DNA of 45,953 bases from an uncultured Bacteroidota bacterium (GTDB lineage Bacteria; Bacteroidota; Bacteroidia; Flavobacteriales; Schleiferiaceae), in contig CAJXNI010000019.1 of assembly GCA_913057235.1 (NCBI GenBank), positions 1-45,953 of the forward strand. The letters run 5' to 3'. Of this stretch, positions 42,090 to 45,953 are shown piece by piece. The position numbers were made by a program, and so were the translations under genes. Under the pieces are notes generated by a model. The model was not told where the DNA came from, did no database searches, and saw nothing but the letters and a program-made list of their open reading frames with translations. The first letter of the stretch is position 1; every line of letters begins with the position of its first letter.

Positions 42090-42326
42090 CCTTCGTTATT
42101 CCCCCGATGGCGCAGATTTGCAACCGAACTGGCAAGCTCCGCAAAGCCAATCTTTGCCTAATAGCTCCCTATTCGCGCGCGGATGTCCGCGTGCGGGTTG
42201 TAAATTCTAAATTCACAATAGAGTACTTGCTCACTCGCGCAATCTCTTATCTCAAAGCTAACATCTCGTCTCCAAATTACTATGCATGCATAATTTTTTT
42301 ACCTTAGCGGGAAATAGTGCAGACTA

Positions 42327-42779
42327 TTGAAACCACAAGATACTTTTGACTTTCACATCAAGCGCACTTGGCAGAGTATTGCCAAAATGTACAACCAAAT
42401 TGCGGCCGGTTATGGAGTAACCATGGCCACCGGTTTTGTGCTGTTAAACATCGATAAAGAAAACGGCACACCCTCCACCGCTTTAGGTCCAAAAATGGGC
42501 ACTGAGGCTACTAGTCTTTCACGCCTGCTGAAGAGCATGGAAGAAAAGGGTTTGATAGAACGCAGGCCCAATCCAAAAGACGGCCGAGGCGTACTCATCT
42601 TTTTAACTCCTTTTGGTATTGAAAAGCGTAAAGATGCCCGCGCGGCCGTGCTTAATTTTAATGCCGCTTTGCGCAACAGATTTAGTGAACAACAAACCGA
42701 AATATTCTTTGAAGTCATTGAAGGAATTCATCAAATGTTAACCGAAGAATCGCTCACCGAAAACGCTACAAAATCTTAA
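42327..42779 (+). CDS. MarR-family transcriptional regulator of the fatty-acid operon
   Basis: A 150-residue winged-helix regulator. The start is TTG 42327 (KPQDTFDFHIKRTWQSIAKM), which matches the usual N-terminus of this Bacteroidota group better than the next ATG. The wHTH covers about 35-105: GPKMGTEATSLSRLLKSMEE as recognition region and ERRPNPKDGRGVLIFLT as wing. It lies 9 bp ahead of the hydroxyacyl-CoA dehydrogenase gene and probably controls the operon in response to acyl-CoA; ligand and operator are inferred only. Confidence 0.92.
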   Translation: MKPQDTFDFHIKRTWQSIAKMYNQIAAGYGVTMATGFVLLNIDKENGTPSTALGPKMGTEATSLSRLLKSMEEKGLIERRPNPKDGRGVLIFLTPFGIEKRKDARAAVLNFNAALRNRFSEQQTEIFFEVIEGIHQMLTEESLTENATKS

Positions 42780-42788
42780 ATTCACTGT

Positions 42789-45194
42789 ATGAAAAGAACC
42801 ATTAAACACGCTACCGTTTTAGGCTCTGGAATTATGGGCAGCCAAATAGCCTGCCACCTGGCCAACATTGGCGTTCAAGTGCTGTTGCTAGACATTCCGC
42901 CCAAAGAACTAACTGAGCAAGAACAAAAAGCAGGGCTTTCGCCCGATGATGCACGCGTGCGCAACCGCATCGTAAACGAAAGTTTGCAGAAAGCGGTGAA
43001 AATGAACCCCGCTCCGCTTTTTGATAAAAGCTACGCCAGCCGCATTAGCACTGGTAATTTTGACGATGACCTGGCCAAAATCAAAAACACCGACTGGATT
43101 ATTGAGGTGGTAGTAGAAAGGCTGGACATCAAGCAAAGCCTTTTTGAGCGCGTAGAGAAACACCGCAAGGCAGGCACCTTTATTTCTTCCAACACCTCTG
43201 GTATTCCTATTCAACTAATGACTGAGGGCCGCAGCGATGATTTCAAAAAATATTTCCTGGGCACCCACTTCTTTAACCCGCCCCGTTATTTAGAGCTGCT
43301 GGAAATTATTCCCACCCCCCATACCGATCAGGCCGTGGTGGATTTTTTCATGCACTATGGTGATCGCCATTTAGGCAAAACCACCGTACTCTGCAAAGAT
43401 ACCCCGGCCTTTATTGCCAACCGGGTAGGCGTTTTTGGCATCATGGATCTTTTTCATAAAGTAAACGAGCTGGGACTTTCAGTCGAAGACATTGACAAGC
43501 TAACCGGTCCGGTGATTGGGCGGCCTAAGTCCGCTACCTTCCGCACCGCTGATGTGGTAGGTTTAGATACTCTCATTCACGTGGCCAATGGCCTGAATAA
43601 AGCCTTGACTAAGGATGAGCAGAAAGCCAAATTCAAATTGCCTGAGTTTCTGCAAAAAATGCAGGAAAACAACTGGCTGGGTTCCAAAACTGGCCAGGGT
43701 TTCTATAAAAAAGTTAAGGACGAGAAAGGAAAGTCAGAAATTCTTTCCCTGGATTTGGATACCCTGGAGTACACCCCTCAAAACAAGTTTAAGTTTCCCA
43801 CGCTAGATCAAACCAAGGAGGTGGAGGAAGTGCTGGACCGTTTCCCCATCCTGATAAAGGGCAAAGACAAGGCGGGTGAATTTTACCGCAAGAGCCTGGC
43901 CGCTATGTTTGCCTACGCTTCCAATCGGGTGCCTGAAATTGCCGATGAACTCTACCGCATAGACCAAGGCATGCGGGCCGGTTTTGGCTGGCAGCACGGG
44001 CCCTTTCAAATTTGGGATGCCATAGGTCTGGAAAAAGGCCTGGAGCTAATTGAAGCAGAAGGCCTCAAGGCAGCCGCTTGGGTGCAGGAAATGAAAGAGG
44101 CCGGCAAAGAATCTTTCTACCAGGTAAAAGACGGCAACTCGCAGTTTTATGATCTTACGGCCAAAGACTACCAAACCATTCCCGGTGCCGAAGAATTGAT
44201 TGTGCTGGACAACCTACGGCCCACCAAAACCGTGTGGAAGAATAAAGAATGTGCGGTGATTGATTTAGGCGATGGCATCCTCAACATTGAGTTCCGCAGT
44301 AAAATGAACTCCCTGGGCAGTGGCGTCCTTGCCGGTATTAACAAAGGTATAGAGCTGGCTGAGAAAGATTTCCGGGGAGTGGTGATTTCCAACAACGGGG
44401 CTAACTTTTCGGTGGGTGCTAACCTGGGCATGATATTCATGATGGCCGTGGAGCAGGAGTACGATGAACTCAACTTTGCCATCAAATATTTCCAAGATAC
44501 CATGATGCGTGTGCGCTACAGCAGCGTGCCGGTAGTGGTAGCCCCGCACCAAATGTCGCTCGGGGGCGGATGCGAGATGTCGCTCCATGCTGATGCCGTT
44601 CAGGCCGCAGCCGAAACCTACACCGGCTTGGTAGAGTTTGGCGTGGGCGTGATTCCTGGTGGGGGTGGCACCAAAGAGCTTACCCGCAGAGCCAGCCAAC
44701 GCTACCTGAAAGACGATATTGAGACCAACGCCTACCGTGAATTCCTTTTCATGATAGGTCAGGCGCAGGTAGCCAAATCGGCTAAGGAAGCCTTTAACAT
44801 GGGTATTTTTGTGGAAGGCCGAGATGCGATAACTATGAACCGTCACCGCCTTACGGCCGATGCCAAAGAAAAAGCCATTGCCCTGGCTGAGACCGGTTAC
44901 CGCATGCCCGTGAAGGAAAAAGACATTAAAGTGCTGGGCCGTCAGGGTTTGGGCATGTTTAAGGTAGGTGCTCATACCATGCTGGAGGGTGGCTACATTA
45001 CTCCGCATGAGCAAAAAATGGTGGAGAAGCTGGCTTACGTAATGAGCGGTGGAGACCTGAGCGAACCAACTATGGTTTCGGAGCAATATCTCCTTGATTT
45101 AGAACGCGAAGCTTTCTTAAGCCTCTGCACCGAAAAGAAAACTTTGGAACGCATCCAACACATGTTGAAGACCGGGAAGCCATTGAGGAATTAG
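42789..45194 (+). CDS. 3-hydroxyacyl-CoA dehydrogenase / enoyl-CoA hydratase fusion (FadN-like)
   Basis: An 801-residue beta-oxidation enzyme catalysing hydration of enoyl-CoA and NAD-dependent oxidation of 3-hydroxyacyl-CoA. The dehydrogenase is N-terminal (ATVLGSGIMGSQIACHLANI at 8-27; FFNPPRYLELLEIIPTP; C-terminal dehydrogenase segments about 205-300 and 350-450). The hydratase is C-terminal (GVVISNNGANFSVGANLG at about 530; HQMSLGGGCEMSLHADAV at about 590). This order is the reverse of E. coli FadB and resembles B. subtilis FadN. It is in one operon with marR and, across the four-helix-bundle gene, the thiolase. Confidence 0.96.
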   Translation: MKRTIKHATVLGSGIMGSQIACHLANIGVQVLLLDIPPKELTEQEQKAGLSPDDARVRNRIVNESLQKAVKMNPAPLFDKSYASRISTGNFDDDLAKIKNTDWIIEVVVERLDIKQSLFERVEKHRKAGTFISSNTSGIPIQLMTEGRSDDFKKYFLGTHFFNPPRYLELLEIIPTPHTDQAVVDFFMHYGDRHLGKTTVLCKDTPAFIANRVGVFGIMDLFHKVNELGLSVEDIDKLTGPVIGRPKSATFRTADVVGLDTLIHVANGLNKALTKDEQKAKFKLPEFLQKMQENNWLGSKTGQGFYKKVKDEKGKSEILSLDLDTLEYTPQNKFKFPTLDQTKEVEEVLDRFPILIKGKDKAGEFYRKSLAAMFAYASNRVPEIADELYRIDQGMRAGFGWQHGPFQIWDAIGLEKGLELIEAEGLKAAAWVQEMKEAGKESFYQVKDGNSQFYDLTAKDYQTIPGAEELIVLDNLRPTKTVWKNKECAVIDLGDGILNIEFRSKMNSLGSGVLAGINKGIELAEKDFRGVVISNNGANFSVGANLGMIFMMAVEQEYDELNFAIKYFQDTMMRVRYSSVPVVVAPHQMSLGGGCEMSLHADAVQAAAETYTGLVEFGVGVIPGGGGTKELTRRASQRYLKDDIETNAYREFLFMIGQAQVAKSAKEAFNMGIFVEGRDAITMNRHRLTADAKEKAIALAETGYRMPVKEKDIKVLGRQGLGMFKVGAHTMLEGGYITPHEQKMVEKLAYVMSGGDLSEPTMVSEQYLLDLEREAFLSLCTEKKTLERIQHMLKTGKPLRN

Positions 45195-45203
45195 CTGTAA
45201 GAT

Positions 45204-45682
45204 ATGAGATTGGAGCATAGAGATTTGAGATACCTTTAAGTTGAGTCCAATGCACAACTTTAAAAACTTGAAAGTTTGGGAGAAGTCAATGGCTTTGGCC
45301 ACATCAGTGTATAAACTTATGGAAGCAATGCCTGTAGAGGAAAAATATGGATTAACCTCTCAAATTAAACGCTGCGCAATATCTATACCCAGTAACATAG
45401 CAGAAGGAGCAGGTAGAAATACTAATGCTGATTTTGCAAGGTTTTTAGACATCAGCAATGGATCTTCAAATGAGTTGGAAACACAGCTGCTTCTTGCCCA
45501 GAGGTTAAATTTTTTAGATGCCAGTGACGTGACATCCATTTCAAATGAATTAGACCAAATTCAAAAAATGAATTATAAATTAATTAACAAACTGAGAGAA
45601 TGAAGGTAAAGGCTTAGGCAAAAATTCAAAAAGGCAATAGAGAGAAAATCTCACCACCCAAGTCTCACTACTCTAATCTCAT
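45204..45682. repeat. Inverted repeats flanking the four-helix-bundle gene
   Basis: ATGAGATTGGAGCATAGAGA plus TTTGAG at 45204-45229 matches, in inverted orientation, ATGAGATTAGAGTAGTGAGA plus CTTGGG read on the minus strand from 45682 to 45657. The identity is 20 of 26 by hand count. They bracket exactly one gene (45250-45603) between two beta-oxidation genes. Confidence 0.65.
45250..45603 (+). CDS. Four helix bundle protein (S23-type, TIGR02436)
   Basis: A 117-residue helical protein of the four-helix-bundle / 23S rRNA intervening-sequence protein family. The signature KNLKVWEKSMALATSVYKLM, TSQIKRCAISIPSNIAEGAG and SNGSSNELETQLLLAQRL is complete. The family forms pentamers, and its function is unclear. 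The start at ATG 45250 (HNFKNLKVW) is preferred to TTG 45241. It sits alone inside a fatty-acid operon, between inverted repeats and with A+T-rich flanks, which suggests insertion. It has no rRNA context here. Confidence 0.93.
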   Translation: MHNFKNLKVWEKSMALATSVYKLMEAMPVEEKYGLTSQIKRCAISIPSNIAEGAGRNTNADFARFLDISNGSSNELETQLLLAQRLNFLDASDVTSISNELDQIQKMNYKLINKLRE

Positions 45683-45699
45683 TACTAAATACTATAATC

Positions 45700-45953
45700 A
45701 TGAACGCATACATAGTTTCCGCTAAGCGCACCGCAGTAGGTAAAGCCCCTAAGGGAGGCTTACGCTTTTTACGTCCAGATACCATGGCCGCCCGGGTCAT
45801 TAAATCCATTACGGATGATATTCCCGGTTTGGACAAAGACCGCATAGATGATGTGATAGTAGGCAACGCCATGCCTGAAGCGGAACAGGGTATGAACATC
45901 GCCCGAATCATTTCCCTGATGGGTCTGGACACTGTAAAAGTGCCGGGTGTAAC
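45700..45953 (+). CDS. Acetyl-CoA C-acyltransferase (thiolase), N-terminal part
   Basis: The frame from ATG 45700 reads MNAYIVSAKRTAVGKAPKGG, TMAARVIKSITDDIPGLDKD and RIDDVIVGNAMPEAEQGMNI before the window ends after 84 codons. This is the N-terminus of a thiolase (PF00108), which releases acetyl-CoA in the last step of beta-oxidation. The catalytic cysteine lies beyond the edge. Its position after the dehydrogenase/hydratase gene completes the usual Bacteroidota set. Symbol left open because fadA and fadI cannot be told apart here. Confidence 0.93.
   Translation, partial: MNAYIVSAKRTAVGKAPKGGLRFLRPDTMAARVIKSITDDIPGLDKDRIDDVIVGNAMPEAEQGMNIARIISLMGLDTVKVPGV

Larger units (their letters stand above)
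41305..42150. repeat. Imperfect direct repeats flanking the ParE toxin-antitoxin pair
   Basis: CCCCGATAGCGCAGAGTTGC plus AACCGAGCT (within 41305-41340) recurs as CCCCGATGGCGCAGATTTGC plus AACCGAACT (within 42097-42130), followed in both by related, more degenerate sequence. They lie on either side of the two-gene module at 41515-42089. The gene-free interval 41137-41514 holds the left copy, a short hairpin (TCTCGCTTAAAGCGAGGA near 41249) and nothing else I can support. The interval 42131-42326 has an inverted GCGCGGATGTCCGCG-type stem near 42176 and no gene. Confidence 0.7.

Noticed and set aside
44265-45086. Open frame of 273 codons on the minus strand
   Set aside because: Antisense to the dehydrogenase/hydratase gene; its histidine- and glycine-rich composition is typical of a shadow frame and no motif is recognisable.
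45250-45603. rRNA intervening sequence gene in an rRNA operon
   Set aside because: The protein belongs to that family, but the neighbours are beta-oxidation genes and no rRNA sequence is present.

Overview
The window looks like chromosomal DNA of a Bacteroidota bacterium, most likely a marine or aquatic member of Flavobacteriales; the order is an inference and no 16S gene is present. The evidence is four intact secreted proteins ending in a type IX secretion (T9SS, 'FYPNPA'-type) tail plus a broken fifth, a PorV/PorQ-type outer-membrane protein, LytTR/His_kinase regulators, a Lacal_2735-family small protein, several starts without a Shine-Dalgarno sequence, and promoters of the Bacteroidota form TTTG-N17/18-TAnnTTTG (best example upstream of lplA). 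No rRNA, tRNA or CRISPR array was seen.

Layout. 1-764: the end of an IS3-family element, then a three-fold A-B-C array of 17-bp palindromes. 765-5657 (+): a PhoD-like phosphatase, then a LiaF-like membrane protein with a LytS/LytR-type two-component pair and a Lacal_2735 protein. 5654-7247 (-): remnants of two unrelated genes joined together, then a RES/Xre toxin-antitoxin pair. 7289-12246 (-): mfd, and a secreted T9SS protein broken by a frameshift and a stop codon. 12782-14998 (+): lplA and a DUF4143 ATPase with a doubled promoter/operator. 15043-24985 (-): an outer-membrane barrel, a stop-interrupted small membrane protein, a ChaN-like protein, a PGRP-type amidase, three T9SS proteins including a subtilase, a lipoprotein with a G9 tract in its signal peptide, and a second, decayed copy of the 3' end of the ChaN gene. 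The two ChaN copies are direct repeats around about 8.7 kb of exoprotein genes.

25200-27307 (-): a sulfur operon (sulfide:quinone oxidoreductase, TusE-like protein, DsrE2-like protein) below an FNR-like palindrome. 27393-30242 (-): a tightly packed set of a PorV-like protein, an Lnt-like membrane protein without nitrilase domain, and threonine aldolase. 30336-31335 (+): pssA and an orphan purS. 31403-33072 (-): a cysteine-motif envelope set. 33194-39301 (+): DUF5995, ACP phosphodiesterase-like protein, small membrane proteins, fumC, an amidohydrolase lipoprotein and a GT92-like glycosyltransferase. 39346-45953 (+): a fatty-acid oxidation locus (fadD, marR, a dehydrogenase/hydratase fusion, thiolase) interrupted by a ParE-type toxin-antitoxin pair flanked by similar repeats and by a four-helix-bundle gene flanked by inverted repeats.

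Most of the window is ordinary housekeeping. The parts most worth a second look are the ChaN-bounded exoprotein block, the palindrome array beside the IS, the sulfur operon with its candidate operator, the CDVCGC/CENK envelope set, and the several gene remnants. No clearly new system can be proven from sequence alone.
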